DNA of 64,000 bases from Pedobacter sp. HDW13 (lineage in GTDB: Bacteria > Bacteroidota > Bacteroidia > Sphingobacteriales > Sphingobacteriaceae), in assembly GCF_011303555.1 (NCBI RefSeq), contig NZ_CP049868.1:1302001-1366000 (forward strand). The letters are read 5' to 3'. The position numbers and the translations under genes are program-made. The stretch's first letter is position 1; the number at the start of each line of letters is the position of its first letter. The notes under the pieces are model-generated. The model searched no databases, was not told the origin of the DNA, and saw only the letters and a list, made by a program, of their open reading frames with translations. Of this stretch, positions 46,577-56,089 are shown one piece after another.

Positions 46577-48313
46577 ATGAGTGACTTTCAGATAAAGAAA
46601 TCGCCTACCGTTTACGATGCCATCATTGTTGGCTCGGGTGCCGGTGGCGGAATGGCTGCATACGTATTGGCACATGCAGGTCAAAAAGTTTTATTGCTCG
46701 AAGCTGGCCAAAACTTCGATCCCCGATTAGATTCACACCAGTTAAAATGGCCCTGGGAATCACCGCGCCGAGGCGCTGGTACAGTTCGTCCTTTTGGCGA
46801 TTTTGATGCTTCTTATGGTGGCTGGGAACTGGAAGGTGAGCCTTATACCCAAAAAAACAAAAGCGAATTTGAATGGTTCCGTTCGCGCATGCTGGGTGGC
46901 CGTACCAACCACTGGGGAAGAATTTCGCTGCGCATGGGACCAGAAGATTTTAAACCTAAGGATGGTTTAACCGATAGCTGGCCTATTACCTATGCTGATG
47001 TAAAGCCATTTTACGATAAGGTTGACCGCATGATTGGTATTTATGGTACAGTTGAAGGCATTGAAAGTGAACCAGATGGGATTTTCATGAAGCCACCAAA
47101 ACCGCGTTTAAATGAACTATTCATTAAAAAAGGGGCTGAAAAAGCCGGTGTAAAAGTTATTGCAGGCCGTGGTTCGGTACTTACTGAGGCACTCCCAAAC
47201 AATAACGACCGCGCACCCTGTTTTTACTGTGGCCAATGTGGCAGAAGCTGTAAAGTTTACGGAGATTTCTCTGCCTCGTCATGTTTGGTAAACCCGGCTG
47301 TAAAAACCGGCAACCTGACGGTAATTACCGATGCGATGGTGCGTGAAGTAATTACCGATAAAGACGGTAGCGCTAAAGGTGTTTCGTATGTAAACCGCAA
47401 AGACCTGCAAGAATATCAGGTTAATGGCAAGCTGGTTATTTTAGGTGCCAGTGCCTGCGAATCGGCAAGGATTTTATTGAATTCGAAATCAAGCTCCCAC
47501 CCCAATGGCTTAGCCAATAGCAGTGGTGTAGTAGGTAAATACCTGCACGACTCCACCGGAGCAAGTGTTTCTGGTTTTCTACCGCAATTGATGGATCGGA
47601 AACGCTATAACGAAGATGGCGTGGGTAGCGTACACATTTACTCGCCATGGTGGCTGGATAATAAACGCTTAAACTTTCCGCGCGGCTACCACATCGAATA
47701 CTGGGGTGGCATGGGCATGCCAGCTTATGGATTTGGCGGTGGTGTAGCTGAAATGAATGGTATGATACCAGGCAGGGATGGCAAAATGAAAGAGGCTGGT
47801 GGCTATGGTAAATCGTTAAAAGACGATTACCGCCGTTTTTACGGTACCGGCGTGGGTATGGCTGGTAGAGGAACTGCCATCGCGCGCGAAGACAATTATT
47901 GCGAAATCGACCCCAATATGGTCGACAAATATGGTATACCGGTATTGCGCTTTAATTACAAATGGGCAAAAGATGAAATCCTCCAGGCTAAGCACATGCA
48001 GGAAACTTTCTTAAGCATTATGAAAGAAATGGGCGCAGTAGTAACTTCAGAAATACAGGGTGCCGATACCAATTATGGCTTGCTTAATCCGGGTAAAATT
48101 ATTCACGAAGTTGGAACCATACGCATGGGCGATGATCCTAAAAAATCGGCATTGAATAAATACTGCCAGGCGCACGACTGCAAAAACCTATTTGTGGTAG
48201 ATGCTGGCCCGTTTGTACAGCAAGGCGATAAAAATGCCACCTGGACTATCCTGGCACTTTCTATGCGTACCGCCGAATATATTTTAGCTCAAAAGAAAAA
48301 ACAAAACATTTAA
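46577..48313 (+). CDS. GMC-family FAD oxidoreductase with Fe-S-type cysteine cluster
   Basis: A 578-residue sugar/alcohol dehydrogenase. Residues 13-45 form the FAD Rossmann motif (AIIVGSGAGGGMAAY, then VLLLEAG). A cysteine cluster C215-x2-C218-x2-C221-x3-C225 (PCFYCGQCGRSCK) resembles the 3Fe-4S site of FAD-glucose dehydrogenases. C-terminal active-site region HEVGTIRMGDD with an FAD/substrate segment ending DKNATWTILALS. No signal peptide of its own, while the downstream partner carries a Tat signal, so the complex is probably exported folded (hitchhiker export). Confidence 0.9.
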   Translation: MSDFQIKKSPTVYDAIIVGSGAGGGMAAYVLAHAGQKVLLLEAGQNFDPRLDSHQLKWPWESPRRGAGTVRPFGDFDASYGGWELEGEPYTQKNKSEFEWFRSRMLGGRTNHWGRISLRMGPEDFKPKDGLTDSWPITYADVKPFYDKVDRMIGIYGTVEGIESEPDGIFMKPPKPRLNELFIKKGAEKAGVKVIAGRGSVLTEALPNNNDRAPCFYCGQCGRSCKVYGDFSASSCLVNPAVKTGNLTVITDAMVREVITDKDGSAKGVSYVNRKDLQEYQVNGKLVILGASACESARILLNSKSSSHPNGLANSSGVVGKYLHDSTGASVSGFLPQLMDRKRYNEDGVGSVHIYSPWWLDNKRLNFPRGYHIEYWGGMGMPAYGFGGGVAEMNGMIPGRDGKMKEAGGYGKSLKDDYRRFYGTGVGMAGRGTAIAREDNYCEIDPNMVDKYGIPVLRFNYKWAKDEILQAKHMQETFLSIMKEMGAVVTSEIQGADTNYGLLNPGKIIHEVGTIRMGDDPKKSALNKYCQAHDCKNLFVVDAGPFVQQGDKNATWTILALSMRTAEYILAQKKKQNI

Positions 48314-48325
48314 AAGAATTACAAC

Positions 48326-48958
48326 ATGAACAGACGTGATTCCATAAAGGCATTGGGCTTAACAGCCATTAGCACTGCAGTAATATTAGAGGCTTGTAAA
48401 CAACCCGAAAATAAAACCGAAGCGGTTGCAACTGAAGAAACGGCAAAAGAAACCGGCAGGGAGCAATGGGAAATAGATCGCGATAAGAACCTTAAAGCGG
48501 AAATCTTTTTTACCAAACATGAAATGGCAACGATTACCGTTTTAGCCGATATCATTATCCCTAAAGACGATGTTTCGGGTAGTGCATCGGATGCCAAAGT
48601 GCCTGAATTTATCGAATTTATTGTAAAAGACATTCCGGAACATAAAGTACCTATGCGAGGTGGCTTGAAATGGCTGGATGTTTATTGTTTCAATAAGTTC
48701 CAGAAACCATTTGTAGAGGCTTCAGCAGCGCAACAGATTTCAATTGTAGATGAAATTGCTTACCCTAAAAAGGCTAGACCAGAAGTAAGACCGGGCGTAA
48801 CATTTTTTAACCGGATGAGAGATTTAACTGCATCGGGCTTTTATACAACCGAAATGGGCGTAAAAGATATTGGTTATGTAGGTAACGCGCCAAACCAATG
48901 GGCTGGTGTACCAGCCGATGTATTAAAACAATACGGCATGGAAAATGTGAAGGTATAA
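48326..48958 (+). CDS. Gluconate 2-dehydrogenase subunit 3-like Tat lipoprotein
   Basis: A 210-residue small subunit. The N-terminus MNRRDSIKALGL is a twin-arginine signal and ends in lipobox LEAC with Cys24, so the mature protein is a lipoprotein. The core ITVLADIIIPKDDVSGSASD, PMRGGLKWLDVY and RPEVRPGVTFFNRMRDLT matches the subunit-3 family. It starts 13 bp after the GMC gene. The cytochrome c subunit often found with such pairs is absent here. Confidence 0.9.
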   Translation: MNRRDSIKALGLTAISTAVILEACKQPENKTEAVATEETAKETGREQWEIDRDKNLKAEIFFTKHEMATITVLADIIIPKDDVSGSASDAKVPEFIEFIVKDIPEHKVPMRGGLKWLDVYCFNKFQKPFVEASAAQQISIVDEIAYPKKARPEVRPGVTFFNRMRDLTASGFYTTEMGVKDIGYVGNAPNQWAGVPADVLKQYGMENVKV

Positions 48959-48965
48959 AGCGAAA

Positions 48966-49070
48966 ACCGTCATCTCGACCGGAGCATTGCGGAGTGGAGA
49001 GATCTATCTTGAGACAGATTTCTCGACTACGCTGCACCCGATAGCTATCTGGCCCGCTCGAAATGACGGT
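48966..49070. repeat. Dispersed palindromic repeat, copy 1
   Basis: Terminal inverted repeats ACCGTCATCTCGA (48966-48978) and TCGAAATGACGGT (49058-49070) match at 12 of 13 positions and enclose internal CTCGAC/GTCGAG-type words. The same left arm recurs at 49317-49329. The structure resembles REP/MITE-like elements common in Bacteroidota. Confidence 0.65.
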
Positions 49071-49093
49071 ATATTATCTTCAACCGAAATAAT

Positions 49094-49117
49094 ATGGTTC
49101 GTGTAAACACGAACCAT
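49094..49117. repeat. Perfect hairpin
   Basis: A 10-bp perfect stem (ATGGTTCGTG with CACGAACCAT) and TAAA loop. No T run, so it is not a terminator. Confidence 0.5.
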
Positions 49118-49141
49118 GGAATTAGTATAATGCTTCAACTA

Positions 49142-49181
49142 AAAAAAATAGCTCAGGGTTTAAACCCTGAGCTATTTTTTT
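49142..49181. terminator. Bidirectional intrinsic terminator, 20-bp perfect palindrome
   Basis: A 40-base perfect palindrome with centre GGGTTTAAACCC and stem AGCTCAGGG/CCCTGAGCT is flanked by A7 and T7. It lies about 180 bp after the subunit-3 gene and serves that operon and possibly the opposing direction. Confidence 0.88.
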
Positions 49182-49190
49182 GTGCCATCC

Positions 49191-49290
49191 ACCCGATTTG
49201 CAATCGCGAAGAACGAGCTGATCGGTTATATCGATCTTGAAAAAACACATTACAAATGTGTAGCTTCATAATCCTCCTTGCAAACGAGGA
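49191..49290. repeat. Chain of four short hairpins
   Basis: Consecutive dyads CGATT/AATCG (49194-49206), GATCG/CGATC (49220-49236), ACACATT/AATGTGT (49245-49261) and TCCTC/GAGGA (49272-49290). Three loops contain TTGCAA or TTACAA. No reading frame spans it. Confidence 0.45.
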
Positions 49291-49316
49291 CTATGGCTTA
49301 GGATAATATAAAAAGA

Positions 49317-49400
49317 CCGTCATCTCGACTGAAATGCAGTGAAATGGAGAGATCTGTCTCGAGACAAATCTCTCTACTTCGCTGCGCTCGAAATGATTGG
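49317..49400. repeat. Dispersed palindromic repeat, copy 2
   Basis: Begins ACCGTCATCTCGA, identical to copy 1, and ends TCGAAATGATTGG. Internal GGAGAGATCTGTCTCGAGAC is shared in style with copy 1. Confidence 0.6.
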
Positions 49401-49465
49401 AACTTTAAGGGAGTTATTTACATTAACTTCTCTGCTAACAATATCGATTTTTATATAAAAAATTA

Positions 49466-52434
49466 TTACTCCACTATCAGGATCAAACCTTTTCCTTTTT
49501 CAACAGGGACCGATTTTCCATCAGTGTAATTTCCTGCCGTTTGAAATTTATCAATTGCCGGAGCAGTTATTTTTGCCTTTGCGGCGTCTAAACCTAACTT
49601 AGCCCAATCGATGTTTAAATTAACTTTTACATCACCTTCGGCCCAGCTAGCCAAAGCGATCATGGTTTTGCCTTGCTTTTTATACGCTGTAGCTAAAACT
49701 TTCGAATTGTCGGTCTTAACTGGACAGTTTTCGCTCCAGTAACCAAACATTTCAGATCCTTTAATTCCAAAATTGTCCCAGGCTTTCCACAAAGGTTTTG
49801 GGTCGCTCTTTTCTGACCAACCTAAACGGCTTGTCATGCCATAAATCATTCCACGCCATGGGTTTCCATCATCTTGCAACATTTCGCCCATTAAACCAAA
49901 CGGAATGCCACTCACTTCAGTTAAAAAGAAGTCAGGGTTATTTTTTTGGTAATCGAAATATTCGCCAAACCATAAACGGTTCAAATAAGGGAAGTGTTCC
50001 ATATATAAAATGGCACTGTTATTAAAACCATCGCTTTTGTTGTACTGGTTTGCCGAATGTAGATCGATAATACCCGGATGGTTATTTTGGGTTAATACAC
50101 GCTTAATCCGCTTCATAGTTACGCGGTCAAAAGCCACATCGTCCAGATAAACGCCATCAATCCCCACATTATTTACCAGCCAGTTCATTCCTTCTACATA
50201 GTAATTATGCCAGCGGTTCATTCCACTATTAATTACTGCTGCATCTTTAATCTCGGGTACAAACCAGGCGGCAATGTAATTAGAATCCAAATGCTCTTGC
50301 AACCAGCTAAAGCCCCCCCCTTTCCAGGCGAATAAACTTCAGTACCTAGACTCCGCAAAGCAGGCCACTCGTAGGCATGGTTCGATAGCTCGCGAACGGT
50401 ATTGTAGATCTTAACTTTCAGGCCTTTGCTGTGCGCATCGCTGATATAGTTTTTCATCTTTTTCCATTCAATAAACGGATAGTTGATCCAAGGGTTGATC
50501 GGTGTAGCATGGTGAATATTTACCACAGTTGCTCCTGCCGCTTTAATGGCATCTAATTCGCCATATTTATGATAAAAACGGTTATCCCACTGGAAGTCGG
50601 TATCGAGCAAGTGAAACGGCGTAATTAGCAGGTTAAAATTATAACAAAGTACATCACCTTTTTTCATGCTTCTTGCGCCAGTAAAGTTATCGGCTAGCAT
50701 CGAACTGCCTTTAACATTAATCTGAATTCCACCTTTATCTTCATTACCCCAAGATTTAGGCAATAATAATGGCTTCTGCAGGTAAAAATTAGTATTCAAC
50801 GGACGAACATAGCGTTCATCTCTTAAATTGTAATATAGCCCCGCATTTACATTCCCGATCCATACAGCATCCTGGTTTTTATTGGCTACATCCCATTTCC
50901 ACCTAACAGTATCCGGTCTAACACCACCTTTTTCGCCCAATCCCATTAAATATTTGGTCGCACCCTTATCAAATGGAATATGAAAATCAACATTGCTGAA
51001 ATCTACATCTTTTAAAGCGGTAACCTTAATTACGTAATGTACATAACCATCAAACTCCAAAGCACCTTCCAAATCCATTTTTAAATTTTCAGAGGTATTG
51101 GTAGCCGTCCATTTGACTGTACCCGCTTCTTTGCTGGTAATCTGGAAATTACTTGCAACAAATTTCTCTTGTGTTTTTGGTGTATTAAAAAAATGAAAGT
51201 GAATTGGCTCAGCTAAAATATTGTTGGGCTTATCGGTGTAAGCCGTCATTTCGGCATTAAAGAAAGTCTGGATTTGTTTAGGGAAACCATCGGGGTTGAT
51301 CTCAAATTTACGGCCCAAAAGCGAAATCACATTTCCCTGAACCGTTAGTGGCGTGTAAGGTGCCACCACAGTATTGGCTTGTGCCAGTGTTGAATTTAAC
51401 CAGGTTAAACGGGTTTGCTTAGCAGGTGTTCCTACACCGGAATCAGCAAGTACTTCATTTCCTACAGTAATTCTGGCAGCGATTACTTTTGCTTTTCCAT
51501 TGGCTTTAACTGTAAAGTTGCCCACGTATACACCAGCGGCTGTTGTTTTAGGAATATCAACGGTAACCCACATCGGCTGAACCTTACCTGAAGTCACATT
51601 CACCACTTCTACCAGCGGTTTATTATCGTAACTGGTTCCTTTTGTATTTAAACAATTAATAAATTTAGCGGGAATTACTTTTCCGTTGGCTGTTTTTAAA
51701 TCACCAAAGCTAACTGTTAGATTGTTTAAGTCTTTTAATGCAAATACGCCTAACTGAAAAGCATAATTTTCGCCTTTGCTTGCAGTGCCTGCAAAAGTAG
51801 CACTCGTCCCTTTTTGGATCCAACGATAAGGCAAATCGTTTTGCATTTTAATTGGATACAGCCTATCCTCCGGAAATACCACAAAAGCTTCCGCATTGTT
51901 TTTCGCTTTAATTGCAGCAGTTTCTTTCGCAGTAGCAATAACTTCCATTGGGTAGAAGCTATTAAAGGCATCAACAGATTGTATTTCCAGTACCGAACTA
52001 TTCACAGCTGTACGTTTTGCCTGGTTTAGCCAGCTTTGATCTATCTGTTTCGGTTTTAAATAAACACCTTTAGGATAATTGCTTCTGCCTTCATTTTTAT
52101 AGGCCAAGTAGTAAACGTAGTATTTTCCCGCACCACTAGGTTCAAAATAAATGTCAGCACTTTCGCGGGTTAATTTATCAGTCTCAAAAACAGCTACATT
52201 ATTACCATCTGCATCCTGAATAATGAGGCCTTTAGCTTCTGGGTGTTCATCTCTCCTGCGCCAGTCTATTTTAGCATGTGCGATTTTACCAGTACCAGAG
52301 AATTGTATTACAACCCTGTGGTTGCCTAGCGAATCTGCGTTCCATGAACTATTGCCATTCGTATATTTTAGTGTTTGTGCATGGAGGGAGAACTGCCAAA
52401 AAAGGCAGGATAATAGAAATAACCTAAATTTCAT
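49466..52434 (-). pseudogene. Large secreted glycosidase-like protein, frameshifted
   Basis: A secreted carbohydrate-active-type protein read in two frames. Start chosen at ATG 52434, which opens a signal peptide (MKFRLFLLSC... to SLHAQ). The N-terminal 600 residues look like beta-sandwich modules, then a TIM-barrel region (DTDFQWDNRFYHKYGELDAI, GLKVKIYNTVRELSNHAYEW). The frame breaks at a G8 tract (C8 at 50313-50320); one extra G gives GGGFSWLQEHLDSNYIAAWF and continues through VNNVGIDGVYLDDVAFDR, a barrel end with candidate acidic catalytic residues, to the stop at 49466. Repaired length is about 989 residues. It resembles DUF6067/GH123-like proteins; substrate unknown. Confidence 0.75.
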
Positions 52435-52501
52435 CTTTAATTTGTTTGAAGCTAATTTATGCATAGCTGCTTGAAATAAAGTCATGTAATGAAAAAATGA
52501 G

Positions 52502-52515
52502 ACAAACGTTTGCTC
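52502..52515 (-). promoter_or_regulatory. Palindrome motif upstream of the glycosidase-like gene
   Basis: The same 14 bases as at 12932-12945, with palindrome CAAACGTTTG (52503-52512), lie 68 bp before the start codon of the secreted gene. Fits a LacI-family operator by shape; no LacI gene is in the window. Confidence 0.4.
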
Positions 52516-52524
52516 AATTGACCC

Positions 52525-52620
52525 GTCATTGGGAGGAGGAACGGCGAAGCAATCTTACAACGATCGCATTAAGATTGCCTGCCTGCCTGCAGCAGGCAGG
52601 CTTCGTACCTCGCAATGACG
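52525..52620. repeat. Dispersed palindromic repeat of the CGTCATTG...CAATGACG type
   Basis: Outer arms CGTCATT and AATGACG plus inner AGCAATCTT/AAGATTGC-type pairing; a nested GCCTGCCTGC/GCAGGCAGGC hairpin (52580-52601) is inserted. This is a second REP-like family, between two divergently placed units. Confidence 0.6.
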
Positions 52621-52641
52621 ATCAAACGATTAGAAAACAAA

Positions 52642-52669
52642 AAAGTCCTGCTCTTTCGAACAGGACTTT
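52642..52669 (-). terminator. Terminator of the ribosomal operon
   Basis: A 9-bp perfect stem AAAGTCCTG/CAGGACTTT, 23 bp beyond the rplQ stop, followed on the minus strand by a T run. Confidence 0.88.
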
Positions 52670-52691
52670 CCAAATCTTAAGGTGAATAAAA

Positions 52692-53228
52692 TTATTCTCC
52701 TTTTGGTTCTTCAGTAGCTGGTGCTTCTTCAGCAGGAGCAGCTTCTGGTGCAGCCTCTTCAGCAACTTCAGCTTTCGCATCAGTAGCTTTTTTAGGAGCA
52801 GCAGCTTTGCTTCTACCACGACGAGTAGTTTTCTTCTCTTCTTTAGCTTCTACATCTTTACCGTAAACTTCGTTATAATCTACCAATTCAATTAAAGCCA
52901 TTTCAGCGTTATCACCTAAACGGTTGTTTAATTTAATGATACGAGTGTAACCACCTGGACGGTTTGCAACTTTCTCAGCCACTTCGCGGAACAAAATAGT
53001 GATTACTTCTTTATCTTGTAGGTAAGAGAAAACTGTACGACGTGAGTGAGTTGTGTCATTTTTCGCTTTAGTGATTAATGGCTCAACATAAGTACGTAAA
53101 GCTTTAGCTTTAGCTAAAGTTGTAGTAATTCTTTTTGCTTTAATAAGTGAAGTAGCCATGTTAGCTAACATCGCTTTTCTGTGGCTGTCGGTTCTGCCTA
53201 AGTGATTAACTTTTTTACCGTGTCTCAT
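52692..53228 (-). CDS. rplQ: 50S ribosomal protein L17 with long acidic/Ala-rich tail
   Basis: A 178-residue protein; residues 1-125 are standard bL17 ([40 protein letters not shown]). The last 50 residues are a Lys/Ala then Glu/Ala/Pro-rich extension absent from the E. coli protein (127 residues), typical of Bacteroidota. Last gene of the operon, 122 bp after rpoA, with a two-stem hairpin just before its start codon. Confidence 0.98.
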   Translation of the reverse strand: MRHGKKVNHLGRTDSHRKAMLANMATSLIKAKRITTTLAKAKALRTYVEPLITKAKNDTTHSRRTVFSYLQDKEVITILFREVAEKVANRPGGYTRIIKLNNRLGDNAEMALIELVDYNEVYGKDVEAKEEKKTTRRGRSKAAAPKKATDAKAEVAEEAAPEAAPAEEAPATEEPKGE

Positions 53229-53241
53229 TGTTTTTTGATTA

Positions 53242-53279
53242 AGTGTATACCGTCTCTGTCTCAGAGGGAATTATACACT
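53242..53279 (-). promoter_or_regulatory. Two-stem hairpin in the rplQ leader
   Basis: An outer 8-bp stem AGTGTATA/TATACACT (53242-53249, 53272-53279) encloses a CTCTG/CAGAG stem (53254-53266). It lies 13 bp before the rplQ start. It may be a ribosomal-protein or translation-control site; inference only. Confidence 0.4.
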
Positions 53280-53350
53280 GTTAAAAAATATTTAATTCTC
53301 AAATTTCAATATCCAATTTTCAAACTGAAAACTGTTAACTGAAAATTGAA

Positions 53351-54343
53351 TTATTCTTCGTCTAATTTAAATTTAGACAGGTTCATACCAAATGATAAAC
53401 CTTTTGATTTTACAAGTTCTTGAATCTCTGTTAAAGATTTTTTACCGAAGTTTCTGAATTTTAACATATCAGCAACATCGTAAGAAACTAAATCAGCTAA
53501 AGTACGGATATCAGCAGCTTTTAAGCAGTTTAATGCTCTAACTGAAAGATCCATATCCACTAATTCAGTTTTAAGGATTTTACGCATGTGTAAAATTTCC
53601 TCGTCAACCTCTTTAGTTTCTTCTTTAGCCTGAGATTCTAATACCAAATTCTCATCAGAGAATAACATAAAGTGTTGGATAAGGATCTTAGCCGCTTCTT
53701 TCAATGCTTCTTCTGGATGAATTGAACCGTCAGTAGAGATATCCAATACTAATTTCTCATAATCCGTTTTTTGCTCAACACGAAAGTTTTCGATCGTGTA
53801 TTTTACATTTTTCATCGGAGTATAAATCGAATCGATCGCAATAACACCTACAACAGCATCAGCAACTTTATTTTCTTCAGCAGGTACATAACCACGTCCT
53901 TTATTGATGGTTAATTCCACTTCCAAAGTAACAGATTTATCCATGTTGCAGATTACGTGCTCAGGGTTTAAAACTGTAAAGTTGTTAGAGAATTTAGTGA
54001 TATCACCAGCTTTAAACTGATCTTGACCATTAACGATGATGAAAACTTTTTCAGAATCACCTGAATCGCCTGTTTTCTTAAAACGAACTTGTTTTAAGTT
54101 TAGGATAATATCAGTTAAATCTTCTACAACACCTTTCATGGTAGAAAACTCGTGAGAAACGCCTGAAAAACGAATAGTAGTAATAGCATAGCCTTCTAAT
54201 GAAGAAAGTAAAATTCTTCTTAAGGCATTACCAATTGTTACACCGAAACCGGGCTCTAAAGGACGAAATTCAAATGTGCCATCGAAATCAGTTGATTTCT
54301 GCATGATCACTTTGTCAGGTTTCTGAAATGCTAAAATTGCCAT
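53351..54343 (-). CDS. rpoA: DNA-directed RNA polymerase subunit alpha
   Basis: A 330-residue subunit. N-terminal assembly domain about 1-230 ([20 protein letters not shown]), flexible linker, and C-terminal domain ([40 protein letters not shown]). Standard length. It follows rpsD with a terminator-like hairpin between them. Confidence 0.99.
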   Translation of the reverse strand: MAILAFQKPDKVIMQKSTDFDGTFEFRPLEPGFGVTIGNALRRILLSSLEGYAITTIRFSGVSHEFSTMKGVVEDLTDIILNLKQVRFKKTGDSGDSEKVFIIVNGQDQFKAGDITKFSNNFTVLNPEHVICNMDKSVTLEVELTINKGRGYVPAEENKVADAVVGVIAIDSIYTPMKNVKYTIENFRVEQKTDYEKLVLDISTDGSIHPEEALKEAAKILIQHFMLFSDENLVLESQAKEETKEVDEEILHMRKILKTELVDMDLSVRALNCLKAADIRTLADLVSYDVADMLKFRNFGKKSLTEIQELVKSKGLSFGMNLSKFKLDEE

Positions 54344-54384
54344 TTATAATTTTTTAAATTCGTTATTGAATATATAGTAACAAG

Positions 54385-54417
54385 AAAAAAGTTAATTACC
54401 CTTTTGAGGTAATTAAC
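54385..54417 (-). terminator. Terminator-like hairpin between rpsD and rpoA
   Basis: A 10-bp perfect stem GTTAATTACC/GGTAATTAAC with a 7-nt loop is followed on the minus strand by six T residues, 12 bp after the rpsD stop. It has all features of an intrinsic terminator yet sits inside the operon, so it probably acts as an attenuator that lowers rpoA-rplQ expression. Confidence 0.7.
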
Positions 54418-54428
54418 TATCTTATTTA

Positions 54429-55037
54429 TTACTTTGAGTACAACTCGATGATTAAGTTTTCCTTGATGTTTTCAGGAATCTCATCACGTTGAGGGTAAGT
54501 TAAGAATTTACCGGTTAATTCACCAGCATTCCACTCTAACCATGCGAACTTGTTGATTGTTCTGCCTGCAACTGAGTTACTAATTGATTCTAATGATTTA
54601 GATTTTTCACGAACAGCAACCACATCACCAGCTTTTAACTGATATGAAGGGATATTTACAACTTCACCATTCACGGTTACGTGTTTATGGCTAACTAACT
54701 GGCGTGCACCAGAACGGGTTGTTGAAATACCTAAACGGTATACTGTGTTATCTAAACGTGCTTCTAATAACTGAAGTAAGTTATCACCGGTAATACCAGC
54801 GCGTGAAGAAGCTTTTTTAAACAAGTTACTGAATTGCTTTTCTAATACACCATAAGTATATTTTACTTTTTGTTTCTCCATTAACTGGATTGCATACTCA
54901 GATTGTTTTCCTCTTCTTTTTGAAACGCCGTGTTGGCCAGGAGGATAATTTTTTCTGTCTAACACCTTATCAGGACCGAAGATTGGTTCTCTGAATTTAC
55001 GGGCGATCTTTGATTTTGGGCCTGTATATCTTGCCAT
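54429..55037 (-). CDS. rpsD: 30S ribosomal protein S4
   Basis: A 202-residue uS4. Starts [20 protein letters not shown]; the S4 RNA-binding domain is near residues 92-155 ([20 protein letters not shown]). The N-terminal zinc-binding cysteines of some uS4 proteins are absent, so it is the zinc-free form. Confidence 0.99.
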   Translation of the reverse strand: MARYTGPKSKIARKFREPIFGPDKVLDRKNYPPGQHGVSKRRGKQSEYAIQLMEKQKVKYTYGVLEKQFSNLFKKASSRAGITGDNLLQLLEARLDNTVYRLGISTTRSGARQLVSHKHVTVNGEVVNIPSYQLKAGDVVAVREKSKSLESISNSVAGRTINKFAWLEWNAGELTGKFLTYPQRDEIPENIKENLIIELYSK

Positions 55038-55099
55038 TTTTTTTCTGTTTTTAAAGTATCATCCAACCTGTAGCTGGAGATTCTTAGCTTTAAAATTAA

Positions 55100-55489
55100 T
55101 TAAACTCTTCTCTTTTTAGGAGGACGACATCCGTTGTGAGGAAGTGGAGTAATATCTTTGATAGATGTTACTTCGATACCTGCTACTTGTAAAGTTCTGA
55201 TTGCAGATTCACGACCTGAACCCGGACCTTTTACAAATACTTCAACTTTACGTAAACCTAAGTCAAACGCAACTTTACCGCAATCTGAAGCTGCTTGACC
55301 AGCTGCATAAGGCGTGTTCTTTTTAGAACCTTTAAAGCCCATTTTACCAGCAGAAGACCATGAGATAGTCTGTCCGTTGTTGTTTGTTAAGGTAACGATG
55401 ATGTTGTTGAAGGTAGCATTGATATGCGCCTGACCAACAGGCTCAATTACAACGATACGTTTTTTTGTTACTTTTTTACTTTTAGCCAT
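55100..55489 (-). CDS. rpsK: 30S ribosomal protein S11
   Basis: A 129-residue uS11 with the basic C-terminus [10 protein letters not shown] and the core [20 protein letters not shown]. It is separated from rpsM by a 152-bp gap that carries a repeat block. Confidence 0.99.
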   Translation of the reverse strand: MAKSKKVTKKRIVVIEPVGQAHINATFNNIIVTLTNNNGQTISWSSAGKMGFKGSKKNTPYAAGQAASDCGKVAFDLGLRKVEVFVKGPGSGRESAIRTLQVAGIEVTSIKDITPLPHNGCRPPKKRRV

Positions 55490-55498
55490 TTTATCTTT

Positions 55499-55640
55499 TA
55501 GATTTTAGATATGAGACTTGAGATAGAAAACTTTCCCTACCCCGATACTCAGTATCCTACTTTTTCTCTTTTATTCCAGATTTGAGCAGATTTTAAAGAC
55601 ATGGTTCTCACATCTAAAATCTCACATCTCATATCTATCT
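55499..55640. repeat. Inverted and direct short repeats in the rpsM-rpsK gap
   Basis: Left words AGATTTTAGAT, ATATGAGA, CTTGAGATAG are matched in inverse on the right by ATCTAAAATCT, TCTCACATCTC, TCATATCTATC. The block looks like an inserted or amplified repeat inside the ribosomal operon. Confidence 0.5.
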
Positions 55641-55641
55641 A

Positions 55642-56019
55642 TTACTTAGTAGCTTTTTTCTTGTTAGCAACTGTTTTTCTCTTACCCTTACGAGTACGTG
55701 AGTTATTTTTAGTACGCTGACCACGAGAAGGTAAACCTTTTCTGTGACGTAAACCACGGTAACAACCGATATCCATTAAACGTTTGATGTTTAACTGAAC
55801 CTCTGAGCGTAAAGCACCTTCTACTTTAATCTCATCGTTAATCATTGTACGGATTGCTGATAACTCATCATCAGACCAGTCTTGTACTTTTTTGTTTAGA
55901 TCGATACCTGCAGTAGTTAAAATACGCTGTGCAGTTGTTCTACCGATACCATAGATATAGGTTAAACCAATCTCTCCTCTTTTGTTTCTTGGTAAATCAA
56001 TACCTGAAATCCTTGCCAT
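55642..56019 (-). CDS. rpsM: 30S ribosomal protein S13
   Basis: A 125-residue uS13 with the invariant [20 protein letters not shown] start and a basic tail ([18 protein letters not shown]) that reaches toward tRNA. Followed by the repeat-bearing gap. Confidence 0.99.
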   Translation of the reverse strand: MARISGIDLPRNKRGEIGLTYIYGIGRTTAQRILTTAGIDLNKKVQDWSDDELSAIRTMINDEIKVEGALRSEVQLNIKRLMDIGCYRGLRHRKGLPSRGQRTKNNSRTRKGKRKTVANKKKATK

Positions 56020-56089
56020 ATTTATTGATGTTTTGAAGTAATCCCGAACGGCGGGCCACCGTTGTACGGTTAATTACAATATTTTTTAA

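Noticed and set aside
49191..49290. Possible tRNA or small structured RNA
   Set aside because: Hairpins are short and separate; no cloverleaf, T-loop or CCA end could be assembled.
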